A DNA stretch of 33,558 bases from Beijerinckiaceae bacterium. GTDB taxonomy: Bacteria > Pseudomonadota > Alphaproteobacteria > Rhizobiales > Beijerinckiaceae. The position numbers and the translations under genes are program-made. The stretch spans positions 1-33,558 of the forward strand of contig CANJNI010000044.1 in assembly GCA_947475995.1 (NCBI GenBank), given 5' to 3'. The notes beneath the pieces were generated by a model. The model ran no database searches. It had not been told where the DNA came from and worked only from the letters and a program-made list of their open reading frames with translations. Position 1 is the stretch's first letter, and the number at the start of each line of letters is the position of its first letter. Positions 1 through 8,188 of this stretch are shown in pieces.

Positions 1-1
1 C

Positions 2-613
2 CTGTGGATCGAAACATCCGAAGGGGCCAAATTCTGGCTCCGGGTCATGAACGAGCTCCGGAACCGGGGCCTCGAAGACATCCTGGTCGCCGTTGTCGAT
101 GGGCTGAAAGGTTTTCCCGACGCTATCAACGCCGTGTTTCCAAGGGCGCTCGTGCAGACATGCATCGTGCATTTGATCCGCAACTCTTTGGATTTCGCCT
201 CCTGGAAGGACCGCAAGCTCATCGCGGCGGACCTGAAGACTATTTACCGCGCCCAGGATGCCGACGCCGGGAAAAAGGCGTTGGAAGCTTTTGACGCCGG
301 GCCATGGGGCAAAAAATATCCATCCATCGCACAGGCCTGGCGGCGGCAATGGGAACAGGTCATTCCATTTTTCGCCTTTCCGATAGCAGTGCGGCGGATC
401 ATCTACACCACCAACGCCATCGAAGCTCTGAACGCCAAACTACGGCGGGCCGTGCGAACGAGAGGCCATTTTCCAACCGACGAGGCAGCGACAAAGCTGC
501 TCTATCTGGTCTTGCGTCAGGTCGCCGGGGAGTGGAAAATGCCGCCACGTGAATGGAGCGAAGCCAAAACACAATTCGCCATCATGTTCGACGAAAGGTT
601 CGTCAACTCGTGA
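2..613 (+). CDS. IS256-family (mutator-type) transposase, C-terminal part
   Basis: The frame is open from the first bases of the window, so the N-terminus is missing and roughly 203 residues remain. Motifs typical of IS256/Mutator transposases are visible: the VVDGLKGFPDAI segment, which carries the second catalytic aspartate of the DDE triad; the CIVHLIRNSL segment; and the late TTNAIEALNAKLRR block, which carries the catalytic glutamate. The protein would cut and join the element's ends during transposition. It ends 39 bases before the element's right tip, as is normal for the family. The visible part is intact, with no internal stop. Family assignment is firm; the specific IS name cannot be given without a database. 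Confidence 0.93.
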   Translation: MWIETSEGAKFWLRVMNELRNRGLEDILVAVVDGLKGFPDAINAVFPRALVQTCIVHLIRNSLDFASWKDRKLIAADLKTIYRAQDADAGKKALEAFDAGPWGKKYPSIAQAWRRQWEQVIPFFAFPIAVRRIIYTTNAIEALNAKLRRAVRTRGHFPTDEAATKLLYLVLRQVAGEWKMPPREWSEAKTQFAIMFDERFVNS

Positions 614-628
614 TGGTCAACCGGCCCC

Positions 629-652
629 GCACACAAAATTTCTGACACTCCC
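629..652. repeat. Right terminal inverted repeat of the IS256 element
   Basis: Read on the minus strand, the tip begins GGGAGTGTCAG and continues into ATTTTGTGTG, matching the general pattern of IS256-family ends. The exact outer base is uncertain by one or two positions. The 8-9 host bases from about 653 are the candidate target duplication, but the left copy is not in the window. Confidence 0.7.
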
Positions 653-769
653 CATGAACTGCGACCGGTTCGCGCCGACCAGTTCAGCCGCCTGATCAAT
701 GAGCGACTTGTCCTGCGCTCGGGCGCGCAGGTGGATGTTGACTTCGGCGGGGGCAGAGGCGGATTTCAT
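652..769 (-). pseudogene. DUF1778 (TacA-like) antitoxin, truncated by the IS256 insertion
   Basis: Starting at 769, the first 39 codons read as a DUF1778 N-terminus: a short lead, the strand segment VNIHLRARAQDKSLIDQAA, then LVGANRSQF. This is the ribbon-helix-helix DNA-binding part of TacA-type antitoxins that pair with GNAT-fold acetyltransferase toxins. After the methionine at 653-655 the frame runs into the IS tip and stops about 11 codons later, so the toxin-binding C-terminal half is lost. The toxin gene would lie beyond the IS, outside the window. An in-frame extension upstream to 835 exists, but the start at 769 fits the family better. The identification rests on a short stretch, so confidence is moderate. 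Confidence 0.7.
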
Positions 770-787
770 GGGGTCAAAATGGTGCGA

Positions 788-818
788 TGTGTTGCGATTG
801 TCAACACAGAAAGTGTGT
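788..818. promoter_or_regulatory. Probable autoregulatory operator and promoter of the DUF1778 antitoxin gene
   Basis: A perfect 7-bp inverted repeat, TGTGTTG (788-794) and CAACACA (802-808), has a 7-base spacer. A third half-site, TGTGT (814-818), pairs with ACACA at 804-808. On the minus strand a TTGACA -35-like hexamer (799-804) overlaps the repeat, with only a poor -10 (CATTTT) 17 bases further. The array lies 19-49 bases before the antitoxin start at 769. Ribbon-helix-helix antitoxins usually repress their own promoters by binding such repeated half-sites. Binding is inferred, not shown. Confidence 0.5.
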
Positions 819-835
819 AGATTAAAAAAGTGCAA

Positions 836-1666
836 TTATCCAAATCCAAACAACGCAATCAGGGCAGCAATGGCCGCACTTATCATTGAAGCAAATACAT
901 TATCTATAAATTTTTCCGCCAGATAGCGGAGGCATTTTATCAATACGGACCATATCGCCGACAAACGTACGCGCACTGCTTGAAGTAGTCGCTGTCCAGC
1001 ATTTAATTCAGCGATCACTCGCTCATGTTCGTTAGGCTCGGCCGCGGCAAAAGAGTTATTCGATTTAACAGCTGCAATCGCATCTTCTAATTTCTTAATT
1101 GCTTCTTGGAATTCCATGGAATTGTGGTTGATCGTTACGACTCGATCTGAGGCAGGAACACCAGAGCCCTCCTCTTCTTCGATAAAAAAATCGTACCCCT
1201 CGCTTAGATTGTCAATTTTTATTTGACACCGCGAGCGAATGGCGGAGGCGTCAAATATCGAAACTTCATCAGGAAATCCTCGCCCGCGCAGTCTCCGATC
1301 CGTGGAAGTCGCTTCTTTCAGCACCCGGCTTGCAAAAGCATTTATCAATCCTGTTGTACGAGCTAGTGATTGGTGTTTGGAGACGTTCGAGTATTTTTCC
1401 GTTGAGCTGTACCAATCTCTAAAATGTTCAATAACAGCGTCCGTGATGTATTTTTCAACGGAGCGCCAATAAAGTTGTTGCACTTGTCCTTCGAAGCGAA
1501 TGCCACCTGTATGAAATCGGCCGCCGAAAAAATCTTCGACATCAACGGCCTTCCCGGCGATATTGATATTATGCCATGGAAAAAGCCAATCATTGCAAAA
1601 CAGCGTTACTTGGGAATCCAGTCGATGTTCAAATTCAATTTCGAATGGCGTTTTCGGAGTTAACAT
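836..1666 (-). CDS. Orphan hypothetical protein with a C-terminal membrane helix
   Basis: I do not recognise this 276-residue protein. Residues 1-220 look soluble and mixed in charge, with an acidic patch (FFIEEEEGSG) near residue 160 and a helical, probably coiled-coil stretch around 180-235. The last 25 or so residues form one hydrophobic helix (ASMISAAIAALIALFGFG), so it is probably tail-anchored. The gene is visibly richer in A+T than everything to its right, with codons unlike the core genes. It starts only 17 bases from the 3' end of tRNA-Arg and runs in the same direction, so read-through from the tRNA promoter is possible. The Shine-Dalgarno is weak. It is probably cargo of an island or phage remnant; no function can be assigned. 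Confidence 0.65.
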   Translation of the reverse strand: MLTPKTPFEIEFEHRLDSQVTLFCNDWLFPWHNINIAGKAVDVEDFFGGRFHTGGIRFEGQVQQLYWRSVEKYITDAVIEHFRDWYSSTEKYSNVSKHQSLARTTGLINAFASRVLKEATSTDRRLRGRGFPDEVSIFDASAIRSRCQIKIDNLSEGYDFFIEEEEGSGVPASDRVVTINHNSMEFQEAIKKLEDAIAAVKSNNSFAAAEPNEHERVIAELNAGQRLLQAVRVRLSAIWSVLIKCLRYLAEKFIDNVFASMISAAIAALIALFGFG

Positions 1667-1683
1667 CGGGAGCCTGCAATTTC

Positions 1684-1760
1684 TGGCGACCCCGGCAGGG
1701 CTCGAACCTGCGACCTGCCGCTTAGAAGGCGGCTGCTCTATCCAGCTGAGCTACGGGGCC
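1684..1760 (-). tRNA. tRNA-Arg (anticodon TCT)
   Basis: Read on the minus strand, the sequence folds as a complete 77-base tRNA. The acceptor arms GGCCCCG and CGGGGTC pair over 7 bp (one G-U), the D arm is GCTC/GAGC, the anticodon loop is CTTCTAA with anticodon TCT, and the T arm carries GGTTCGAGCC. The CCA end is encoded. It reads AGA (and probably AGG) arginine codons. Its 3' end faces the AT-rich left region, the usual arrangement when a tRNA serves as an attachment site for integrative elements. Confidence 0.97.
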
Positions 1761-1841
1761 GTGCGGAGCGGGTCCGCCGGCGGAAATTCCGCCGATGCGT
1801 CCTTCCTATCCGATTCCATCGGTGTTTTGGCAAGGGCGTGG

Positions 1842-1864
1842 ATGGCCGGGTCAGGCCCGGCCAT
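1842..1864. repeat. REP-like palindromic intergenic repeat, possible terminator
   Basis: A perfect 9-bp inverted repeat (ATGGCCGGG / CCCGGCCAT) has a 5-base loop. A second small hairpin, GACGC-AAG-GCGTC, follows at 1868-1880. Short GC-rich palindromes of this form recur in intergenic DNA of many Hyphomicrobiales. Here it lies just past the end (1887) of the minus-strand NDUFS4-like gene, where it could stop transcription or protect the mRNA 3' end. There is no T run, so intrinsic termination is not strongly supported. Confidence 0.6.
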
Positions 1865-1886
1865 GACGACGCAAGGCGTCAGCGCC

Positions 1887-2192
1887 TCAATGCGTCCACT
1901 GGCCCATGCGGGAGGTTTTGAAATTGTCCGAATAGGACTGGATCTTGCGCGTCTTCAGCGTCGGCTGCTCGACCCGGTAGGCGAGGCCCTGCTGCTTCGC
2001 GTAGGCGACGGCTTCTTCCTCGGTGGCGAAGCGCAGGCGCACCTGCGTCTGCGTGTCGGTCGAACTCGTCCAGCCCATCAGCGGCTCGATCTCGGGCGCG
2101 TTGGCGCGGTCGAATTCGAGCAGCCAGAATTTCGTGCGCGCGCCGCCCGACTGGGTGGCGGATTTGGCGGGGCGGTAGATCCGTGCCGACAT
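1887..2192 (-). CDS. ETC complex I subunit, NDUFS4-like
   Basis: This 101-residue protein matches the 'ETC complex I subunit conserved region' family, the bacterial counterpart of mitochondrial NDUFS4 (18 kDa subunit). Characteristic features are the N-terminal ARIYRPAKSATQSG segment, the WLLEF block, GWTSSTDTQTQVRLRF in the middle, EEAVAYAKQQGLAY, and the C-terminal YSDNFKTSRMGQWTH, which ends near-universally in W(T)H. In alphaproteobacteria it is an accessory subunit on the peripheral arm of NADH:quinone oxidoreductase and is usually encoded away from the nuo operon, as here. The start at 2192 gives the usual length. A longer form from 2243 would add about 17 residues encoded partly by a tandem repeat; I consider it less likely. 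Confidence 0.9.
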   Translation of the reverse strand: MSARIYRPAKSATQSGGARTKFWLLEFDRANAPEIEPLMGWTSSTDTQTQVRLRFATEEEAVAYAKQQGLAYRVEQPTLKTRKIQSYSDNFKTSRMGQWTH

Positions 2193-2193
2193 G

Positions 2194-2223
2194 GGGCGAT
2201 CCGTGTTGGGGCGATCCGAGTTG
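2194..2223. repeat. Two-copy 15-bp tandem repeat in the NDUFS4-like gene leader
   Basis: GGGCGATCCGTGTTG (2194-2208) is followed at once by GGGCGATCCGAGTTG (2209-2223), with one mismatch. The unit is five codons long, so it keeps frame if translation starts upstream at 2243, where it would encode NSDRP-NTDRP. If the start is 2192 the repeat is part of the 5' leader. It could arise by replication slippage or hold paired regulatory sites. Confidence 0.8.
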
Positions 2224-2379
2224 AGCCGGGTGCGCTGCAGCATCCGGCGATGGCGTGGAATTATACCCGCAGGGCGCTTCTTGCAATGACTACCAAAGGC
2301 TGCGCTTTGCCGGCGCACCGGGGGCTTGGGCATTTCGCGGCGGCATGTGAAAAAGGCCCGCACAGGAGACGCGACCCGA

Positions 2380-4053
2380 ATGTCCCAGCAAGCCCCGATG
2401 ACGACCGCCGAAGCCGCCGTCGAAACCCTGATCGCTCACGGAATCGATACGGTTTACGCCATTCCGGGCGTGCAGAACGATCTGCTGTTCGATGCCCTCT
2501 ACGGAGCGAAGGATCGCATCCGGGTCGTCAATCCGCGTCACGAGCAGGCGGCGGCCTATATGGCGATGGGGGCCGCGATGGCGACAGGCCGCCCCCAGGT
2601 CTGCGCCGCCGTGCCGGGGCCGGGCTTTCTGAATGCTTCGTCCGCGCTGCTGACCTCCTATAGCGTCGGCGCGCCGGTGCTGATGCTGGCGGGGCAAATC
2701 CCGCAGGCGGAGATCGATCGCGGCCATGGCCACCTGCACGAACTTTACGACCAGAAGGGAATCGCGGCGCATTTCTCGCGCTCCGTCGGGCGCATCAGCG
2801 CGCCGCAGGACTCGTCCCGCATGGTGGCGGAGGCGTTGCGCACGGCGCAATCCGGCCGCAAGGGGCCGGCATTTCTCGAATGCGCCCTCGACGTCTGGGG
2901 CAAACGGGCTTTGGTCGGCGACATTGTCGGCCCGCTGCCGATCCCGCGCGCGCCGGTCGATCCGACCGCGCTGGAAGCGGCCGCGAAACTGCTGGCCTCT
3001 GCCAAAAAGCCGCTGATCATCGTCGGCGGCGGCGCGCTCGGCGCGAGCCCGGAGGTGACGGCGCTGGCCGAAATGCTGGAAGCGCCGGTGGGAGCCTACC
3101 GGCGCGGGCAGGGCGTGGTGGGGCATTCGCACCGGCTCAATGTGCCGCTGCCGGTGGCGCGGCGCTTCTGGGGCGAGGCGGATGCGGTGCTGGCCATCGG
3201 GACGCGCCTGCATCTGCAACAGACCAACTGGGGCGTCGATGAAAACCTGAAGGTCGTGCGTATCGACATCGACCCGGAGGAGCCCGACCGTCTGCGAAAG
3301 GCGAGCGTGGCGCTGGTCGGCGACGCCAAGGATTATTGCGCGGCTCTGCTGGCCGAATTGCCCAAGCACAATGGCGCGCGGCCATCGCGGCAGACCGAAC
3401 TTGATACGCACCGCGCCTTCTTCGCGGAACGCATTGCGCGGCTCGAACCGCAGCTCGGTTTTCTGAAAGCCATCCGGGCCGCGCTGCCGGCGGATTCAAT
3501 CTTTGTCGATGAGGTGACGCAGATCGGCTTTGCGAGCCGCGTCGCCTATCCGGTCGAGAAGCCTTACACTTATTTATCGCCCGGCTATCAGGACAATCTG
3601 GGCTGGGGCGTCGGGACGGCGCTGGGCGCGCAGGCGGCCTGCCCGGACAGGCAGGTGCTGCTTGTCACCGGAGACGGCGGCTTCATGTATCAGGTGGGCG
3701 AACTCGCCACGGCGGTGCAGCACAAGCTGCCGCTCATCATCGTGGTTTTCGACAACGCCATGTACGGCAATGTGAAGCGCATCCAGCAGGAGAAATACAA
3801 TAACCGCGTCATCGCGTCCGATCTGGTGAACCCGGATTTCGGCAAGCTTGCTACGGCCTTCGGCATGACGACGTATCGGGCCGAAGATGCGCCGCAACTG
3901 GAGCGCGCCATTCGGGAAGCTGTGCAGAAGCGCGAGCCGACGCTCATCCATGTGCCGTGCGGGACGATGCCGGCGCCCTGGGATATGATCCTCATGCCGC
4001 CGATCCGCGGCCCGCTGGCGGCGCAGCAGCCATCACAAGGGAAGGCCCCATGA
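2380..4053 (+). CDS. Thiamine-diphosphate-dependent enzyme, acetolactate synthase large-subunit-like
   Basis: The 557-residue protein has the three-domain layout of ThDP decarboxylases and acetolactate synthases. The N-terminal pyrimidine-binding domain carries the conserved glutamate (E55 in NPRHEQAAAYMA) and the GPGFLNAS loop. A central TPP/dehydrogenase-fold domain spans about 190-330. The C-terminal PP-binding domain holds the GDG motif (residues 431-433) followed by the DNAMYG segment that coordinates Mg-ThDP. The start follows a CAGGAGA Shine-Dalgarno. The stop overlaps the start of the next gene (ATGA), so the two are translationally coupled. No acetolactate synthase small subunit is nearby, so branched-chain amino acid synthesis is not implied. 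The substrate is probably a 2-oxo acid, but it cannot be named. Confidence 0.85.
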   Translation: MSQQAPMTTAEAAVETLIAHGIDTVYAIPGVQNDLLFDALYGAKDRIRVVNPRHEQAAAYMAMGAAMATGRPQVCAAVPGPGFLNASSALLTSYSVGAPVLMLAGQIPQAEIDRGHGHLHELYDQKGIAAHFSRSVGRISAPQDSSRMVAEALRTAQSGRKGPAFLECALDVWGKRALVGDIVGPLPIPRAPVDPTALEAAAKLLASAKKPLIIVGGGALGASPEVTALAEMLEAPVGAYRRGQGVVGHSHRLNVPLPVARRFWGEADAVLAIGTRLHLQQTNWGVDENLKVVRIDIDPEEPDRLRKASVALVGDAKDYCAALLAELPKHNGARPSRQTELDTHRAFFAERIARLEPQLGFLKAIRAALPADSIFVDEVTQIGFASRVAYPVEKPYTYLSPGYQDNLGWGVGTALGAQAACPDRQVLLVTGDGGFMYQVGELATAVQHKLPLIIVVFDNAMYGNVKRIQQEKYNNRVIASDLVNPDFGKLATAFGMTTYRAEDAPQLERAIREAVQKREPTLIHVPCGTMPAPWDMILMPPIRGPLAAQQPSQGKAP

Positions 4054-4574
4054 CTCTTTACGCCCTCGGCGACAAACGCCCGACCTTTCCCGAAGGAAAA
4101 TGCTGGATCGCCCCTACGGCGGTGCTGATCGGCCTCGTCGAGCTTCACGAGGATTCGAGCATCTGGTTCGGCTGCGTGCTGCGCGGCGACAATGAGCCCA
4201 TCGTGATCGGGCGCGGCAGCAACGTGCAGGAAAATACCGTCATGCACACCGATCCGGGCAAGCCGCTGACTGTCGGGGTCAACTGCACGATCGGGCACAA
4301 CGCGATCATCCACGGCTGCACCATTGGCGACGGATCGCTGATCGGCATGGGGGCGACGATCCTCAACGAAGCGGTGATCGGCAAGAACTGCATCATCGGG
4401 GCGAATGCGCTGATCGCTGAAAACAAGGTGATCCCGGACAACAGCCTCGTGATCGGCGCGCCCGGTCGGATCATCCGCACCATCGGGCCGGACGAGCGCC
4501 CGCCCTCGGTGACGGCGGAATCCTACCAGCGGCGCTGGAAGATCTTTGCCAAGGAACTGCGGGAGATCGGGTAG
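4050..4574 (+). CDS. Gamma-carbonic anhydrase-like hexapeptide-repeat protein
   Basis: The 174-residue protein is built of left-handed beta-helix hexapeptide repeats (for example IGHNAI, IGDGSLIGMGATI, VIGKNCIIGANALI) and a C-terminal helix (AESYQRRWKIFAKEL). The histidines expected to bind metal in gamma-carbonic anhydrases are present: one in ENTVMHTD and two in IGHNAIIHGC. The GAPGRIIRTI closing motif is typical of the YrdA/PaaY/CaiE branch, which includes both carbonic anhydrases and acyltransferase-like proteins. It overlaps the upstream ThDP enzyme by 4 bases, with a GGGAAGG Shine-Dalgarno inside that gene. Coupling with a probable CO2-releasing decarboxylase would suit a CO2/bicarbonate role, but that is inference. 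Confidence 0.87.
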   Translation: MTLYALGDKRPTFPEGKCWIAPTAVLIGLVELHEDSSIWFGCVLRGDNEPIVIGRGSNVQENTVMHTDPGKPLTVGVNCTIGHNAIIHGCTIGDGSLIGMGATILNEAVIGKNCIIGANALIAENKVIPDNSLVIGAPGRIIRTIGPDERPPSVTAESYQRRWKIFAKELREIG

Positions 4575-4666
4575 GCGATCCTTCCCATTCCGGCTTGCAT
4601 CGTGTAGAAGACCGCCGACATAGGCTGCGGGCGGTCGCGCGCGGCCAATCTTTCGTGGGTTTCGCA

Positions 4667-5050
4667 ATGCAGACGGTTATCGTCGTTATTCATCTCATGG
4701 TCGTGGTGGCTCTGATCGCCGTGGTGCTGCTGCAGCGCTCGGAAGGCGGCGCCCTGGGCATCGGCGGCGGCGGCGGTTTCATGACCGGACGCGGGCAGGC
4801 CAATGCGCTCACCAAGGCGACTGCGATTCTGGCCACGATCTTCTTCATCACCAGCATGGCGCTGACCATGATCGCCAATTACGGCCGCGCTCCCTCGTCG
4901 ATCTTCGACCAGAACGCCCCCGCCAGCGCCCCGGCCCAGCCGGGCCAGGCTCCGGGCACCGCACCTGCCGCGCCGGGCGGCAACCTGCTTGACCAGCTCA
5001 AGCAGCTCGAGGAGCGCCGTCAGCCGGCGCCCGCTCCGACGCAGCCCTGA
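4667..5050 (+). CDS. secG: Preprotein translocase subunit SecG
   Basis: The 127-residue protein has the SecG pattern. A first membrane helix spans roughly residues 3-22 (VIVVIHLMVVVALIAVVLLQ) and leads straight into RSEGGALGIGGGGGFMTGRG. A second helix spans about 42-64, followed by a variable Ala/Pro/Gln-rich tail. SecG joins SecY and SecE in the inner-membrane channel and helps SecA-driven export. The long low-complexity tail is common in alphaproteobacterial SecG. The start at 4667 puts the first helix at the very N-terminus, as in homologues. It lies just upstream of pyrG, a common alphaproteobacterial neighbourhood, but a strong terminator separates the two. Confidence 0.95.
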   Translation: MQTVIVVIHLMVVVALIAVVLLQRSEGGALGIGGGGGFMTGRGQANALTKATAILATIFFITSMALTMIANYGRAPSSIFDQNAPASAPAQPGQAPGTAPAAPGGNLLDQLKQLEERRQPAPAPTQP

Positions 5051-5071
5051 TCCGGGCCGCAGAGGCTGCAG

Positions 5072-5098
5072 GGGCCGGTTCGCCGGCCCTTTTCTTTT
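5072..5098 (+). terminator. Rho-independent terminator after secG
   Basis: A perfect 7-bp GC stem (GGGCCGG 5072-5078 / CCGGCCC 5083-5089) with a stable TTCG tetraloop is followed at once by a T-rich tract (TTTTCTTTT). It lies 22 bases after the secG stop and separates it from pyrG. Confidence 0.9.
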
Positions 5099-5201
5099 GG
5101 GTTCAGCCCCGCCGCCATGTGCGGCGCGCTACTGAGCTGTGAATACTTCCGCCGGGAGGCAGAAAAGCCTCCCCGAATCGTTCGAGAACCGATAGGCCTA
5201 G

Positions 5202-6836
<1,635 letters not shown>

Positions 6837-6982
6837 GGCCCCCAACCTTGGCTGCAAAAATTTTGTGCAATATGCTTGCAATTGAAGCAGGCGCGCTGCA
6901 TGGCATCGGCGGCGGTAGGCGGGTGATCTGACAGCAGGAACAGGCGCTGACCGACTGTGTCCATGTCAGAGCCGGGTTCCGC

Positions 6983-8044
6983 TTGAAGCTCCCCCAAAAT
7001 CTGTTCGTCCCGATCCTTCCCGGCGCAACGCTGCTTGATCGCCTCTTGTGCAGCGGCGGCGCCCTGCTTGGCATCGGGCTGACGGCGCTCATCGGTTACC
7101 TGACATTCGGGCACGATGCGGCCCTGCCGTTTCTGGTCGCCCCTGTGGGGGCCTCTGCGGTGCTGGTGTTTGCGGTGCCGTCGAGCCCGCTCGCACAGCC
7201 CTGGCCGGTCGTGGGCGGCAATACGCTGGGCGCACTGATCGGGATCGCCGCATCGAGCCTGATCGCGGACCCGCTGCTCGCCAGCGGAATTGCGGTTTCC
7301 GTTGCGATCATCGGCATGTCGCTCGCGCGCTGCCTGCATCCGCCCGGCGGGGCGGCGGCTCTGGTGGCCGTGCTGGGCGGACCTTCGGTCGCGGCGGCGG
7401 GCGTCAAGTTCGCCTTCATGCCGGTTGCGGCCAATTCCGCCGCGCTGGTTCTGCTCGGCTGGCTGTTCCACAAGGCGAGCCGCCATCGCTATCCCCACTG
7501 GCATGTGAAGAAGCCCGACAATCCGCACGGCACGCGCGACCCGCTGCCCGAAGCTCGCATCGGGTTCAATTCGCGCGATGTGGATGCGGCGCTGGCCGAC
7601 ATCGGCGAGACGTTCGACATTGACCGCGAGGACCTCGATACGCTCCTGCGCAGGATCGAACTGCGCGCCGTCTCGCGCCGGCACGGAGATCCGAGCTGCG
7701 AGGATGTGATGTCGCGCGATCTCGTCACGATCCACGAACATGCGGACATTTCCGCTGCGCAGGAACTGATGCTGCGCCACGCAATCCGCACGCTGCCGGT
7801 GGTCGATCCGGACGGACGTCTGACGGGCATGGTCGGGCTGCGGGAAATCCGGGCGAAAGGCGGCATTGCGGCCGACGCCATGATACCGGCGGCCGTGAGC
7901 ACCAGGGAGCGGCGCGCCTTCGACCTCGTGCCGCTGCTCAGCGACGGCAAACGCCATGCGGTGGTGGTGGTGGACGCGCAGGAGCGGCCTGTGGGGATGA
8001 TCACGCAGACCGACCTTCTGGCTGCGCTGGTTCATCGTCCCTGA
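6983..8044 (+). CDS. HPP-family integral membrane protein with a C-terminal CBS pair
   Basis: Residues 1-160 hold about four or five hydrophobic helices and the family signature around residue 118 (CLHPPGGAAALVAVLGG), with the His-Pro-Pro that names the HPP family. The soluble C-terminal third (about 230-353) is a pair of CBS domains: VMSRDLVTIHEHADISAAQELM with IRTLPVVDPDGRLTGMV, then a second with HAVVVVDAQERPVGMITQTDLL. Some HPP proteins transport nitrite in chloroplasts and cyanobacteria; CBS pairs usually sense adenine nucleotides. A regulated membrane transporter is therefore plausible, with unknown substrate. The start is a TTG and poorly supported; upstream in-frame sequence is open, so the true start may lie a few codons earlier. 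Confidence 0.85.
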   Translation: MKLPQNLFVPILPGATLLDRLLCSGGALLGIGLTALIGYLTFGHDAALPFLVAPVGASAVLVFAVPSSPLAQPWPVVGGNTLGALIGIAASSLIADPLLASGIAVSVAIIGMSLARCLHPPGGAAALVAVLGGPSVAAAGVKFAFMPVAANSAALVLLGWLFHKASRHRYPHWHVKKPDNPHGTRDPLPEARIGFNSRDVDAALADIGETFDIDREDLDTLLRRIELRAVSRRHGDPSCEDVMSRDLVTIHEHADISAAQELMLRHAIRTLPVVDPDGRLTGMVGLREIRAKGGIAADAMIPAAVSTRERRAFDLVPLLSDGKRHAVVVVDAQERPVGMITQTDLLAALVHRP

Positions 8045-8102
8045 CAGAGGCCTGCGGATTTCCAGAAAATGTTCGTCACTTTCAGGGTTACGAACTTAAC
8101 GA

Positions 8103-8127
8103 TCCGTTGTTCATTTCTTTCAACGGA
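8103..8127. promoter_or_regulatory. Inverted repeat between the HPP-CBS gene and the next gene
   Basis: TCCGTTG (8103-8109) and CAACGGA (8121-8127) form a perfect 7-bp inverted repeat around an 11-base T-rich spacer. It lies 59 bases after the HPP-CBS stop and 62 bases before the next start. It has no following T tract, so an operator or a weak terminator are both possible. Confidence 0.35.
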
Positions 8128-8188
8128 ACCGTAGGGCGCTCACGCTAGCCTGACCGTAAGGCACATCGGGTGGCGTAGGGGGCTTTGC

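Larger units (their letters stand above)
1..652 (+). mobile_element. IS256-family insertion sequence, right part (left part outside the window)
   Basis: The element consists of the transposase reading frame plus about 39 bases of right-end DNA. After the transposase stop at 613 the sequence ends in what reads on the minus strand as GGGAGTGTCAG followed by an AT-rich ATTTTGTGT stretch, the usual look of an IS256-family terminal inverted repeat. The junction with host DNA falls at about 651-653, inside a DUF1778 antitoxin gene. The left inverted repeat and the matching target duplication lie upstream of the window, so completeness cannot be judged. Confidence 0.85.

Noticed and set aside
2290..4667. 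Long minus-strand frames opposite the ThDP enzyme and the carbonic-anhydrase-like gene
   Set aside because: Both plus-strand genes carry full sets of family motifs; the antisense frames carry none.
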